Positions 1-10,635 of a DNA stretch of 64,000 bases are shown here, in pieces. How positions within the stretch are numbered: position 1 is the stretch's first letter; each line of letters begins with the position of its first letter. Location of the stretch: NCBI GenBank assembly GCA_016713445.1, contig JADJPB010000004.1, positions 1-64,000 of the forward strand, written 5' to 3'. The notes under the pieces are model-generated. The model searched no databases, was not told the DNA's origin, and saw only the letters and a program-made list of their open reading frames with translations. This DNA comes from Bacteroidota bacterium. GTDB taxonomy: Bacteria; Bacteroidota; Bacteroidia; AKYH767-A; OLB10. The position numbers and the translations under genes were made by a program.

Positions 1-2
1 TT

Positions 3-1210
3 GGTCTTGATTTACAGCCTGTTTCAGAAGTTCCTGGGTTGAGTACAGATACGCTGGACGTGGAAAGTTATGTGGTGATGGAGGATTCTTTGATCGTTTG
101 GAGTCCACTTAAAAACTTAATCGAGTTGCCTACCTTGTTTTTGGGTAGTTACGATGATCCCTTTGTTGGAAAAACACAAGCAGGCTTTGTGGCTCAAATT
201 CGACTGGGCAATACCATCACTTCTACCACCTTTGCAGGAGCAACTACACCAGATTCAGTAGTGTTAAGTTTTTTGTATAAAGACATTAACGGGGACACGA
301 ACTCTGTGCATCATATTAGCGTGTATGAGTTAAACGAAAAATTATACACCGATAGTACTTACTATTCTGCTAGAACGTATTCACGCACAAATTTTTAGGG
401 CATAGGTATTTAGTTCCGTTGTTGAGAGATAGCATTGTTCTTGGAAGCGACACGATAGTTCCTCAATTGCGTATTCCTCTCGATACTGCTTTAGGTGGGA
501 GGTTCATGCGTGAATACATCAATAACACTGCTACATTCGCTAGTAACACAGCTTTCCTTGATTTTTTCAAAGGGATTGTGGTAGTTGATAGTGCCGATGG
601 AATTGGAAGTATCGTTTCGCTTCCATCTACTTCAAGCATACATCGACTTACTATTTATTTTTCAGGAACCAAGAGTTATCAGTTTTTAATTGATGTGAAC
701 TCAGTTCGAACCAGTTATTTCTCGCATCAATATCTTCCGGGAAATACGGATAATATTCCAGACGATGATTTAGTTGTGGCATCTATGGCAGGACTGAAAG
801 ATAGTTTGGTGATAAAGGATATTGCCTCTCTTTATGCAGATGGTCCGGTGTCTATAAGCGCTGCACGATTAATTTTTGATTTGAAAGATGGGTCTGTTGC
901 TCCGAATTTTAATCCGCATACTAATTTGTTAATTTTTGGTAGCGATTCTTTTGGAAATAATATTGCTACTGCAGACGCAAACGAATCGTCAAGTTATTTC
1001 GGAGGATTATACGATGAAACGCAAAATAAGTATACTTTTAATGTCGCTCGGTATTTGCAACAAACCTTGAAGAAAGTCGTAGAAAATGTAGGGACTGATT
1101 ACGGTTTGTTCTTAGTCGCAGGCGGTAGTACGAGCAATGCACGTCGAACCGTTGTAAAAGGACGAGGATCCATTAAACTTATAGTTACTAAAACAAAATT
1201 CAACCCTTAA
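3..1210 (+). CDS. DUF4270-family protein, 5' end outside window, one frameshift
   Basis: The reading frame is already open at the left edge (frame starting at base 3) and stops at about 398; the rest continues in another frame from about 395 to 1210. Adding one T to the T-run at 392-396 joins both parts into one continuous protein (joining through Gly-His-Arg-Tyr-Leu-Val-Pro). The sequence is beta-rich with repeated Asp/Ser/Thr turns (for example DSVVLSFLYKD) and resembles DUF4270 proteins, outer-membrane-associated proteins of unknown function in Bacteroidota. From memory of the phylum, DUF4270 genes often lie directly before glmS, as here with only 3 bases between. The N-terminus and any lipoprotein signal are not visible. 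The family call is from general resemblance and synteny, not from a profile search. Confidence 0.7.
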
Positions 1211-1213
1211 ACC

Positions 1214-3050
1214 ATGTGTGGAATTGTTGCCTATATTGGTAAGCAGGATGCTTATCCCATCATCATCAAAGGACTTCAACGCCTCGAGTATCGAGGGTAT
1301 GATAGTGCCGGTGTTGCTTTATTGAATGGAAGCTTGAACGTTTATAAAAAAGCGGGAAAGGTTAGTGACCTGGCTGCTTTTGTAAAAGATAAAAATTTGT
1401 CGGGTGTTGTAGGAATGGGTCATACACGCTGGGCAACACATGGTGAGCCTAACGACAGGAATGCACATCCTCATTTTTCTCAGTCGAAGGATTTTGCAAT
1501 TATTCACAATGGAATTATTGAGAATTATGCTTCCATTAAAGCAGAATTAGTTAAGCAAGGTCATACTTTTCAAAGTGATACAGACACGGAAGTATTGGTG
1601 CATTTGATTGAAGAAATTTATACGAAGGTAAACGTTCCTCTTGAAGAAGCGGTGCGTTTGGCGTTAGGAGAAGTGGTAGGTGCTTATGCAATTGTCATTT
1701 TGTCGAAGAACGATCCCAATAAATTAATTGCTGCACGTAAAGGTTCGCCTATCGTTGTTGGTATTGGTAAAGATGAATTTTTTGTGGCTTCAGATGCTAC
1801 ACCTATTATTGAGTACACTAAGAATGTCGCGTACTTGAACGACGGTGAAGTGGCGGTAATCTCCGATGGAGAATTAACCGTGAAGACGATCGGCAATGAA
1901 ATAAAAATTCCATTTGTACAGGAATTAGAAATGAAACTCGAAGCACTTGAGAAAGGGGGCTATGAACATTTCTATGTTGAAAGAAATTTATGAGCAGCCT
2001 CGTTCTATTGCAGACAGTATGCGCGGTCGTTTTGATAGCCGAAATGGCACCTTGAAGTTAGGTGGATTGCGCGAATTCGAACAGAAGATCGTAAATGCAA
2101 AGCGTATTATTATTGCTGCTTGTGGTACCTCATGGCATGCAGGAATGGTTGCTGAATATTTGATTGAAGACTTAGCGCGTATCCCAGTGGAGGTAGAGTA
2201 CGCTTCAGAATTTCGTTACCGCAACCCCGTTATCTACGAAGATGATGTAGTGATTGCCATTTCTCAAAGTGGAGAAACTGCTGATACATTAGCGGCTATC
2301 GAAATGGCGAAGGCTAAAGGAGCAACTATATTCGGAGTTTGTAATGTTGTGGGATCAAGTATTCCTCGCGCTACGCATGCAGGATCGTATACACATGCCG
2401 GACCGGAAATTGGAGTAGCATCTACGAAAGCTTTTACTGCACAGGTAACTGTACTTACTTTATTAGCCTTACAAATTGCTCATAAGCGTGGATCAATCGC
2501 AGAATCGCGCTTTCGTCAAATTTAAAATGAACTAGAGACGATTCCGCAAAAAGTGGAGAAAGCCTTAAAGTCGGATGCTAAAATTTTAGCCATCGCTAAA
2601 GAATATAAAAATGCAAGGAACTTTTTGTATTTAGGAAGAGGTTACGGATTCCCAGTAGCATTAGAAGGAGCTTTGAAGTTGAAGGAGATCTCTTACATAC
2701 ATGCGGAAGGATATCCTGCCGCGGAGATGAAACATGGTCCAATCGCTTTGATTGACGATGAAATGCCCGTGGTGGTTATCGCTACAAAGCATGGTTCGTA
2801 TGAAAAGGTGGTGAGTAATATTCAAGAGGTACGCGCGCGTAAAGGAAAGATTATTGCGATCGTTACCGAAGGAGATACACAAGTGAAAGAACTTGCCGAC
2901 TACGTGATTGAAATTCCTGAGACAGACGAGATTTTAGTTCCGTTGGTGAGCGTTGTTCCTCTCCAATTGCTCGCATACCATATTGCAGTGTTGCGCGGAT
3001 GTAATGTAGATCAGCCAAGAAATTTGGCGAAGAGTGTAACGGTAGAGTAG
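1214..3050 (+). CDS. glmS: Glutamine--fructose-6-phosphate aminotransferase (isomerizing), two breaks
   Basis: Makes glucosamine-6-phosphate from fructose-6-phosphate and glutamine, the first step towards UDP-GlcNAc for peptidoglycan and glycans. The N-terminal glutaminase starts MCGIVAYIG with the catalytic Cys2, followed by RWATHGEPN and HNGIIENY; two SIS sugar-isomerase domains follow ([35 protein letters not shown]), and the C-terminus ends in the typical NLAKSVTVE. The restored length is about 611 residues, normal for the family. Two breaks occur: one extra base near 1973 (restores [15 protein letters not shown]) and an in-frame TAA at 2523-2525 where TTA (Leu, as in QILNEL) is expected. 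As glmS is usually essential, these are more likely sequence errors than real inactivation. Sits 3 bases after the DUF4270 gene. Confidence 0.95.
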
Positions 3051-3059
3051 TACCGAAAA

Positions 3060-4238
3060 TTAAACGAACTTTAGAAGAACATTTCTGTACAATTCGCCAA
3101 TTTTTTGCGGACTAAAATGTTGTTCGATATCTTCAAAGGCTTGTTGATCCAGATGGGCCTCTTCATATTTTCCATTAATCACTCCGTCCATTTCAGCCGC
3201 TAATTGATCGGCATGCTCTGATGGAAATAGAATGCCGTTTTTTCCATGAGTTATTAACTCGGCATTGGGCGGAAGATTGGAAGCGATCACCATTTTTGGG
3301 AAACTCATGGCCATCAACAAAACTCCACTTTGATAAATTCGTGTATAAGGGAGCACGATAGCTTTTGAAATGGAAAATAAATAATCACGTTCTTCATCGC
3401 TGATGTGTCGAATAATTGGAATGACTTTGTCGGTGATGTTTAAAACGGTGATAATATCTTCATATCGACTCCAACTATCATCACGTACTTTTCCAGCAAT
3501 AATAACTTTGAAATCGGTTGTTGATTGAGAAATGGCTTCAAGTAAAATTTCTAGCCCTTTCGCTTTTTTTATTTGTCCGAAAAAAAGGAATAGCGGTGTT
3601 TTTTCTCTTAAACATCCTGGCAAACTTTGGTGGATACTTCCAGGCAACAGTGCGCTCCGTTTCAATTGTTCCAAACGGCCTGGATCATCGTGATAAGCAC
3701 GAAATAGATGCCGGAAATGCACATGTGGGATTACATGTGTGGTGTTTTCAATGGTGGTGCCGAATGATTTTACGAGTTCTGTTTTGCAAAATTCATTGTG
3801 TACAATTCGCAAATTGGATAATTTTCCAATCACTGTTTTTCTAACTATAGGTAGGGAAAAGGTATCCAAACTCTCAATGTCATGGACAATGGCGCAAAGT
3901 CGTAGCCCCATCAGTTGAGCTATGGTAAATGTTACCAAATCAAAAATACCAGCACGAAAAACATGAACGATAATCCAGTCGCATTGATTTTTTGCTTTTG
4001 CGAAGCGCTTTATAAACCCGAAGAAGTTACTGGTGATGGCACTTACTTTAGAAACACCTGTGTTAAAAAATTGATGATATACATTTACAGGACCTTCCTG
4101 CATTGAAAAATTTGAGAATAATTCAACGCTGTAGTTTTCGTTTTGTAATCCTGAAAGCAATAATAAGTCATAGTGATCCATGCCCGCTTTTATACCTACA
4201 GGATCAATCATTGAAATTTTTATGTTGCTTGAAGACAT
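3060..4238 (-). CDS. Glycosyltransferase, GT4-like (GT-B fold)
   Basis: Predicted to transfer a sugar from a nucleotide-sugar donor during polysaccharide assembly on the cytoplasmic side of the membrane. The C-terminal half carries GT4 features: PLFLFFGQIKKAKGLEILLEA (start of the donor-binding Rossmann domain), a phosphate-contact region around YTRIYQSGVLLMAMSFPKMV, and NGILFPSEHADQLA near the end. Start chosen at ATG 4238 (MSSSNIKISMID) because it follows the stop of the upstream GH5 gene by 13 bases; an in-frame ATG at 4277 would overlap that gene. About 392 residues, intact. It is the last gene of the first polysaccharide cluster and converges on glmS with only 9 bases between stops. Donor and acceptor cannot be told from sequence. 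Confidence 0.8.
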   Translation of the reverse strand: MSSSNIKISMIDPVGIKAGMDHYDLLLLSGLQNENYSVELFSNFSMQEGPVNVYHQFFNTGVSKVSAITSNFFGFIKRFAKAKNQCDWIIVHVFRAGIFDLVTFTIAQLMGLRLCAIVHDIESLDTFSLPIVRKTVIGKLSNLRIVHNEFCKTELVKSFGTTIENTTHVIPHVHFRHLFRAYHDDPGRLEQLKRSALLPGSIHQSLPGCLREKTPLFLFFGQIKKAKGLEILLEAISQSTTDFKVIIAGKVRDDSWSRYEDIITVLNITDKVIPIIRHISDEERDYLFSISKAIVLPYTRIYQSGVLLMAMSFPKMVIASNLPPNAELITHGKNGILFPSEHADQLAAEMDGVINGKYEEAHLDQQAFEDIEQHFSPQKIGELYRNVLLKFV

Positions 4239-4251
4239 TTTTCTCCGAGCA

Positions 4252-5450
4252 TCAATTTTTGTTCTTTCCGTATTCACTAATCATAAATTTCCAAAGAGGT
4301 GTAGTGGGTCCTATCTTTTTTATTTCCCATTCTGTTAATGGTAAATTTTTATTTACTACATCAAAGTAAGGATCCCACGCTTCAGTACCCGCTTCCAAAG
4401 CAAAAAGGCTCCAACTCCATTGGTAGCTATCCATAACTTCAACAACATCTTTGACCCATGCTTCAGCTCCCTTTCGACCAGCGGCCGCTTGAAACTCTCC
4501 TATATAAATTAGGCAATTGTGTTTCCTTTGAAATTTTTTTCATAATGGCTAACTTTTCTTCAACCATTTTTCGATCCCAGTGCTCTCCTTTAATTCTTCC
4601 AGGATATTCCACTCCTTTTGGCCGTGTACGTATTCCTTGATGCGTAAATTGATCCGGCAAATACATGTGCGCATTGTAGATGATTCGATCATCTTGAATA
4701 TTAAATCCGTCGAATCCAATATAATTTGTTGGCTTGCCCCAAGGCCCAGGAGAAAGTAAAAACCATCTTTCTTTATCAACTTTACGAATAGTTTGTAAAA
4801 CATTTGCAAAGAAGTTTTCTAATTGTGGAGGTGTTTTTCCTCCGCTCTTCTGTTGAATCACAGGTTCTCCCATCACTTCATAGGCTGATAATTCATCACC
4901 ACGATTTTTGAATCTTGATGCAATAATATTTATCATACTATATGACAAATGATTAAATGCTACGACACTAGTCATCCCATGTTTTTTACATTCATCTAAT
5001 ATACTTTCTGCCCAAGTTAATTCATCAAAAGCATTGTTTAGGATCTAAATTTTTACGTTTTGCTCGAATAACCGGTTTCATTTGAATACGAAGAAAATTA
5101 ACTCCAATACTTGCTAAGTAAGCTACATCAGCGGCATCAGAATTTTCGGATTGAAAGCAGATTCCCCTCCAAGGCCAATTTTTGGGAAGTGAACTTTTGT
5201 TCCCGCTAGATGGAGTCCCTGTAGTTGATTTCGAAGGCTCACTATTGTTGCTTGTGGTAGGAGTTGTTGTAGATCCCGAAGTTGATGAATTTGTAACGGT
5301 TGAATTCGAATTGTCTCCATTCTTCGAACTAGTTGATGAGGTGTTTTTATTTTGAGGGGGATGGTTTTTTCCAGCTTTTGGCTGTGAACATCCTACAGAT
5401 AAAATGAATAAAATTCCAACTAAATAATAGTTAAGGTAGGTTGATTTCAT
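4252..5450 (-). CDS. Glycoside hydrolase family 5-like lipoprotein, two frameshifts
   Basis: The N-terminus is a lipoprotein signal (ILFILSVGC lipobox), followed by a Ser/Thr/Asn-rich linker of about 60 residues and a (beta/alpha)8-type catalytic domain. The pattern YEVMGEP (Glu near residue 194, acid/base position; the usual Asn before Glu is Gly) and IYIGEF (Glu near residue 318, nucleophile position) match clan A / GH5 enzymes, as do ICFQSENSDAADVAYLASIG and the late region with VMDSYQWSWSLFAL. The frame changes near 5030 and again near 4500-4515; correcting both gives about 399 residues. Set between a sulfotransferase and a glycosyltransferase in the first polysaccharide cluster, it may trim, release or edit the exported glycan at the cell surface. 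Substrate unknown. Confidence 0.75.
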
Positions 5451-5491
5451 GTTTTTGAATTAAGATACACAAAGTAAATAAAAAAATGTAA

Positions 5492-6523
5492 TTATATCTT
5501 CGTAAATCTTCGTAAAAGATAATCTAATTTGCCCTTGGTTCTGTTCCAGTTTAAAAGGAGGGATAATGATCCCTTTACCGGAAGTAAGATCCAAAGTTTC
5601 AACTTATGCAGGAAACTTCCTTTCAGATGAATTCTTTTATACCCACGACGGTCCATACAGACACCATTAATTTTTTCACATACTTCAATTTCGGCGTTGT
5701 TGAGTCCTCCTTTGTTCCACGATCCAGAACGCGAAGAATCGATACCTGATTTGCCTGGTTCATCTTTACGCATCGAGGAACCTACTTGCGGAACATTCAG
5801 CATGTCTTCCTCAAAATTTATAGTGCAATGTGAACAAATTTTACGGAGCGTTTCTTCGGGGGATGTAATTAGATTTTCAAAATGAACTGTCAATACTCTT
5901 TCTCGCGCAGGAGTGCAACCGGCATTAATTGCATTTTTCCAGAGTCGACAAATAAGTTGCGGATGGTAGTTTGCCCAAAAACGAAGCATTTCTTTACGCT
6001 TCACATACCCGCCGCCAAGTTTGCGTCGTTGGTGTCGGTTTTTTTGTGATAACAGTACATCTCTTGGATCTCGAACGATATGAATAATTTTTGCAAAGGG
6101 AAATGTATTTAAAATTTGATCAATCTTAAATATATTTCCAGGAAGATCTTCACTTGGAATATCTTTTCCTTTTCTTGCTACTTCATAATTCACAAAATGA
6201 TAATATAATTCCCATGCATGTATTCCTTTATGAAAATGCTTACGTGTGAGTTCCGTTGCTTCCACGATGTATTTTTGAGGATCGCGTGTTGCATGAAATT
6301 TTCTTTCTGCAACGTCTAAGAGCCAGGTGAATGTTTTTTTGCTTGCTTCTTCAGAGAGCGGTTCAAATTCTTTTCCATGAGAAATACATGGACCAAAGAG
6401 ATGAAGTTCTGGGAATTTATAGACTCTTGAATTTCTACCAAGCATTCGACCGAGCATAGTAGTTCCGGATCGACTGTTGCCGACTACAAAGATCATTTTG
6501 TTGGAAAATTGCTCGATGCTCAT
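5492..6523 (-). CDS. PAPS-dependent sulfotransferase family protein
   Basis: Expected to move a sulfuryl group from PAPS to a hydroxyl or amino group of a glycan in the cytoplasm. The 5'-phosphosulfate-binding loop is clear (VVGNSRSGTTMLGRML, residues about 13-28) and the 3'-phosphate-binding motif follows (IVRDPRDVLLSQ, about residue 148). 343 residues, uninterrupted. It is more distant from the tandem sulfotransferases at 7826-11542 than those are from each other: its loop is NSRSGTT rather than AAKCGTT and the fold seems closer to the general Sulfotransfer_3 type. It lies 18 bases after the polymerase gene and 41 before the GH5 gene on the same strand, so it is probably in the same operon. 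Confidence 0.88.
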   Translation of the reverse strand: MSIEQFSNKMIFVVGNSRSGTTMLGRMLGRNSRVYKFPELHLFGPCISHGKEFEPLSEEASKKTFTWLLDVAERKFHATRDPQKYIVEATELTRKHFHKGIHAWELYYHFVNYEVARKGKDIPSEDLPGNIFKIDQILNTFPFAKIIHIVRDPRDVLLSQKNRHQRRKLGGGYVKRKEMLRFWANYHPQLICRLWKNAINAGCTPARERVLTVHFENLITSPEETLRKICSHCTINFEEDMLNVPQVGSSMRKDEPGKSGIDSSRSGSWNKGGLNNAEIEVCEKINGVCMDRRGYKRIHLKGSFLHKLKLWILLPVKGSLSLLLNWNRTKGKLDYLLRRFTKI

Positions 6524-6541
6524 GAAGGAATGTTCGTTTTT

Positions 6542-7814
6542 TTAAGCGGTTATTTCACCATTAATGGGTTTGTAATGGTATCGGAAGTAGTAGATAATGG
6601 CAAAGAATACAGAAGGCAACCCAATGTACTTAATATTTGTTGCAGCTGTGATCATATCTAGAAAAATAAAGATGAGTCCATATTGGGCGGTGGTTAATAG
6701 TATGTGATGGTTATTCCGAAGTTTTTCTTGCCCATTTAACAGCAAAAATAAAAGGTAAATAAAATACTAAAGTACCAAGAATTCCATACACAAATAAATT
6801 TCCAAATATTCCAACATCCGCAGCGTAGAAGTATCCAAAGAATCCTGAGAATCCCCCTTTAAATTGAGAACTAACAAAACCATTTCCTAACCAAGGATGT
6901 TTGTAGAAACCTTTGATGGCAATGGCACCTTCAGAAAGTCTCATGTTCGTAGAATATTCGGTAGTAGATTCCCCCGTTACAATAGTGGAGGCATTTCCAA
7001 AGATGGTTATGTAGTGACTTATGATTTCTGGATTAATGAATAGAACAATTCCGATCAACGAAAAGATAATAATGCTACCCCAAATAATAAAATAGAAGGT
7101 TTTAGTTAAGTTTACATTTCTAAGAAAGTAGATTCCAATAGTAATGCAAATCATTAAAATTTGCGATCGATCTTGTATGTATATTAGAAAATAGATGACT
7201 CCCAAACCTAAAGGAATTAAGTATTTGAAATTATTTGATGAGAGTATTATTATCATAGCGTAAATGATAATGTTTGCTACTACATCACTTGGAAATTCAT
7301 AATGCCATCCTTTGTTTAAACTGAAACGTACGAATTCTGTTTCACTAAATTTTGTAGGGTCTACAAATACACTGAAGAAAAGCATGATGATCATGATTAC
7401 GAAAAGTGACTTTATAAAGTACTTGGTTAGATTATCGATACTCACCCAATTTTTCTTTAACGCAATAATTATAAAATAGCCTGCGAACATAATGAACTGT
7501 TGCCGTTGTGCAAATAATCCCATCCAATAAGGTTGTAGGAATTCTTGATTAGCTTGCCATGCATTTATAAAAGGCAATAAGAATAGAGGAAGCAAGATCA
7601 GTTGAAGAAAATTACCTGTACCTTTTATCCATCCTAAAACCATTTCTCGAATAGATACAAAGGAAACAATGGCAACCACTAATAAAAAGAAGATTTCAAA
7701 GATTCCTATAGGTAATCGATCTAGAGTACGAAAAGTTAAAAGGAAAAACATAAACCAAATGGTCGGTAATATCAATTTAGATCGTGAGTATCCAATGAGA
7801 CGAACAGCTTCCAT
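6542..7814 (-). CDS. O-antigen ligase/polymerase (Wzy-like) membrane protein, one frameshift
   Basis: A polytopic membrane protein with about ten hydrophobic segments, a charged periplasmic stretch (STTEYSTNMRLSEGAIAIKGF) and the HPWLGNGF motif typical of the Wzy/O-antigen ligase C-terminal loop. It should join lipid-linked repeat units of the polysaccharide on the outer face of the inner membrane. One extra A in the A-run near 6728 breaks the frame; removing it joins KWARK to LRNNHHI and gives about 423 residues ending in a further membrane segment. In the same run of genes as wzx and five sulfotransferases, which suggests that the unit is sulfated before polymerisation. It could alternatively be a ligase. 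Confidence 0.8.
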
Positions 7815-7825
7815 TTATATTCTGC

Positions 7826-8734
7826 TTAAGGAGTTTTTTGAGTAGGTGTTTGTATCCAATGATCAATGGATAATCCTGTTATTGATTTTAATTGCTCGAG
7901 CCCTGGGCGATAATACTCATTTAATTCAACTTCGAAGTTTTTGCTAAGCGTGGGAAGGTTGTTCTTGCTGAATAAATTCGATTTGATTTTATTTCGAATA
8001 TCTTCATTGAGTAATGTTGCTAATACTCTTCGAATTTTTTGATTTTTATACAAGTTGCGAATAATTATATTTTTTCCAGCTCCTGTCACGTTCTGTTGTT
8101 CCATTATTACGTTTGTGTTTGAATTGCTTATTGTTAAAAATGAAAATACTTTTTCTAACGTTTTTCCGGATGTTGAATGAGGTCTTCATGCAATAGAATT
8201 AGTATTTTATTGGAATCAAAAGCATCGAAATATCTTTTTAATTTGTTCTGTATATGCACTGAGTAAAAAATATTGTTGGAAGTAATTTCCAGTTATAGGA
8301 TGATCATTTCCGTTGTTAAATATTTCTTCAAAAGATAGGGTCACCAGACCTAAACTATAGTCCATTTGATAATGTGAAAAGGCTCTTTGTACTGGTCTCC
8401 TTAGTGAAATAATAATTTTAGCGTTTGGATTGTAAGCTTTTATTTTCTCTGGAACTGCTGTATAATAGAGATAAGAAACACTAGCTTCACCTCTTATTTT
8501 GGCGGTTTCATTGCATTTGAATAAGGCCAAGTATTCCGATTCGGTTTTTATATTTATTTTGTTGTAGTAGAGTTGTTGTTTTTCAATTTCTGCATAACTA
8601 AAAAAGTTGGGCTCTTTATCCGAGCTCATACAAACTTGTGGATGTTTGTTAAGATGTGCATGTAATGCCGTCGTTCCTGCTTTAGGAGCGCCAACAATAC
8701 AAAAATCAACTTTGATATTTTCTTGATTATTCAT
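7826..8734 (-). CDS. Sulfotransferase domain protein, two compensating frameshifts
   Basis: The PAPS 5'-loop is present near the N-terminus (CIVGAPKAGTTALHAHL, residues about 12-28), then EPNFFS, SVSYLYY and the 3'-phosphate motif ISLRRPVQRAFSHYQMDY. The frame shifts near 8232 and returns near 8166; between them the middle frame reads YFDAFDSNKILILLHEDL, which fits the family. The last part has the family ending (LNEYYRPGLEQLKSITGL, then DHWIQ). Restored length about 302 residues. ATG at 8734 directly abuts the stop of the next sulfotransferase gene (8735), consistent with translational coupling. Likely one of the tandem enzymes that sulfate the cluster's glycan. Confidence 0.85.
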
Positions 8735-9697
8735 TTACATCCAATGTTTCAAGTCTCGTTGTAAAATATTTTCTAATTGTAGAATGTCCTGATGATAGCG
8801 AGAGCTCATCCATTTTCGGTCTGCCTCAGACATTTTTGGGACTTTCCCTTCTCTGAAGAACGCATCTTTAGTTTTTTTCTGCCAAGCACTTGGTAGTGCT
8901 CTGAAAATTTTTCGCTTTAATCCAATTTGTGTTATGAATTTAATGAATCCTGGATTCTTGGGTATTCGCGCCTCATTAAATTTTTCGTCATATTGTATCG
9001 ATGTATCGGTTCTTAAATCTAAAAATTCGAATAATTCTTTTACAAGTTCTTTGTTGTCTTTTTTTAAATCATCAAATAGAAATATTTTGATCTGATGGGC
9101 AGGAAAAAGATTCGTAAATCGTTTGATTTGCTCCGTGTATAGTCCTAATTCATAGTAAAGATGTGAAATACTCCATCCATGATTAACTTTAGCATCATCG
9201 TGTAATACTTCTTCTCGAAAGGGCAATGTGGTTCTTCCGTCTCTGAGGTTCGCCATGTAATGTGAATAAGCTCTTTCCGCTGGTTGTCGTAATATCATCA
9301 CAATTTTCATGTTTGGAAAATCACGAAAAATATTGGATGCCGCTTCGGTAGAATACATATAAGAATTGCTGATTTCACCAATTCTTTTTTGATCTTTTAC
9401 ATATTTGAAGAGCTTTAGATAATGTTCTCGGTTTGAAACATAGGCTCCCCATTGCTCTACAGCCATATTCCCATTTACATATTTTTCTATATCTAAATTT
9501 TTACTTCTTTCATAGATTTTATATTCTGCACTAAAATTTTCAGGTACGATGTCTGTAGAAAAATGATTGGGTTCCTTAATCGGACTCATATAAACATCTG
9601 GGTGTTGTCTCAAATAATGATACAAAGATGTTGTGCCACATTTAGCAGCACCTGCTACAAGAAAATTTGGGAGATTTATTACTTGATCTGTAGCCAT
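8735..9697 (-). CDS. PAPS-dependent sulfotransferase
   Basis: Intact protein of 320 residues. The motif VAGAAKCGTTSLYHYLRQHP (residues about 13-32) is the PAPS phosphosulfate loop; MSPIKEPNHFS and NSYMYS follow, and ILRQPAERAYSHY is the 3'-phosphate-binding strand and helix. The C-terminal RYHQDILQLENILQRDLKHW is the typical heparan-type sulfotransferase ending. Its start overlaps the stop of the preceding gene by 19 bases. It shares long identical stretches with that neighbour (YMSPIKEPN; at DNA level the bases around 9590 match those around 10540), so the two are probably products of tandem duplication followed by divergence in the acceptor-binding middle part. Confidence 0.92.
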   Translation of the reverse strand: MATDQVINLPNFLVAGAAKCGTTSLYHYLRQHPDVYMSPIKEPNHFSTDIVPENFSAEYKIYERSKNLDIEKYVNGNMAVEQWGAYVSNREHYLKLFKYVKDQKRIGEISNSYMYSTEAASNIFRDFPNMKIVMILRQPAERAYSHYMANLRDGRTTLPFREEVLHDDAKVNHGWSISHLYYELGLYTEQIKRFTNLFPAHQIKIFLFDDLKKDNKELVKELFEFLDLRTDTSIQYDEKFNEARIPKNPGFIKFITQIGLKRKIFRALPSAWQKKTKDAFFREGKVPKMSEADRKWMSSRYHQDILQLENILQRDLKHWM

Positions 9698-10634
9698 TGA
9701 CTTAAATCTTTTTGGATAAGTTGCGATAATTCCTGAATGTCATTTCTGTAGTAGTCTATCATTTTTTGCTGGTTTTCTAAAGAAAGTTTTTCTTCCTGCG
9801 GTTTCGAGAAGAATGCCTGCTTTATGTATCGTTTGATGAAACTATTTTTTAGTGTTCTTCGAATATTTATTCTTAATGTATTGAAGCTGATAATTTTTTT
9901 AACAAACGAATTTCTGGGAACCATCGCCGTGTTAAAATTGATTTCGAATTTGGGTTGAAAAGTATTGTCTATTTCTAAAAACTCAAACACTTTTTTCATG
10001 GTGTTGGCCCCATCTTGTTCCAACTCTTCTCTGAATAATATTATGATTTGATGAGATGGAAATTGTTCTATGTAACGTTTGATTTGCTTAGAGTATTCTC
10101 CCAATTCCAAATACAAGGAAGTAGCTCCCCATTGCCGTGGTTGATAGATTTTCTCTGCTTCCAACGCTTCTGCAAAAGGTAAGTTTGTTATTCCCATTCT
10201 ACGATCCATCAAATAGTGCGAGTATATTCGCTGAATAGGATTTCTTAGAATGATGGTAATTTTTGCATCCGGATTGTACTCTTTGATGGCTTTTGCGGCG
10301 TATGGTGAATGTAAGTAGGACGCACTTGCTTCTCCAATTGCTTTTTGACTGTTTGCGAATCGAAATAAAGATTCATATTGTTTAATATCGTTGATGAAAG
10401 CACGATGTATTGGCTTACTCATACTGCCTTTTAAGAAGGAACTTATTTTTAAAAGTCTAATGCGTTCTTTTACCTCTGTTCGGACTTCTTCAAATTTTAT
10501 TTCCGTCGAAAAGTAATTAGGTTCTTTGATGGGACTCATATAAACATCTGGGTGCTGCGAAAGATAATGGTATAACGAAGTAGTCCCAGCCTTCGCAGCT
10601 CCGACGATAAAAAATTGGGTCTTTTGGTTTCCAT
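9679..10634 (-). CDS. PAPS-dependent sulfotransferase, one frameshift near the start
   Basis: The largest open part (from 10539) lacks the PAPS loop, but one missing T in the T-run near 10603 hides it: restoring that base gives METKRPNFFIVGAAKAGTTS from an ATG at 10634, then LYHYLSQHPDVYMSPIKEP in frame. The 3'-phosphate motif is ILRNPIQRIYSHYLMDRRMG. The end (YYRNDIQELSQLIQKDLSQW) matches the neighbours. Restored length about 318 residues. The start lies one base from the stop of the upstream sulfotransferase, and the 3' end overlaps the downstream one by 19 bases, so the genes form one tightly packed transcript. Confidence 0.88.
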
Positions 10635-10635
10635 C

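Noticed and set aside
1319..1507. Minus-strand open frame inside glmS, and similar opposite-strand frames in other genes (for example 20709-21197, 39800-40258, 59991-60269)
   Set aside because: They lie wholly inside well-supported genes, have low-complexity or Cys/Ser-rich translations and match no family I know.
4549..4809. Separate small gene on the minus strand within the GH5 gene
   Set aside because: It is an alternative frame of the GH5 coding sequence; the GH5 frame carries the conserved active-site motif.
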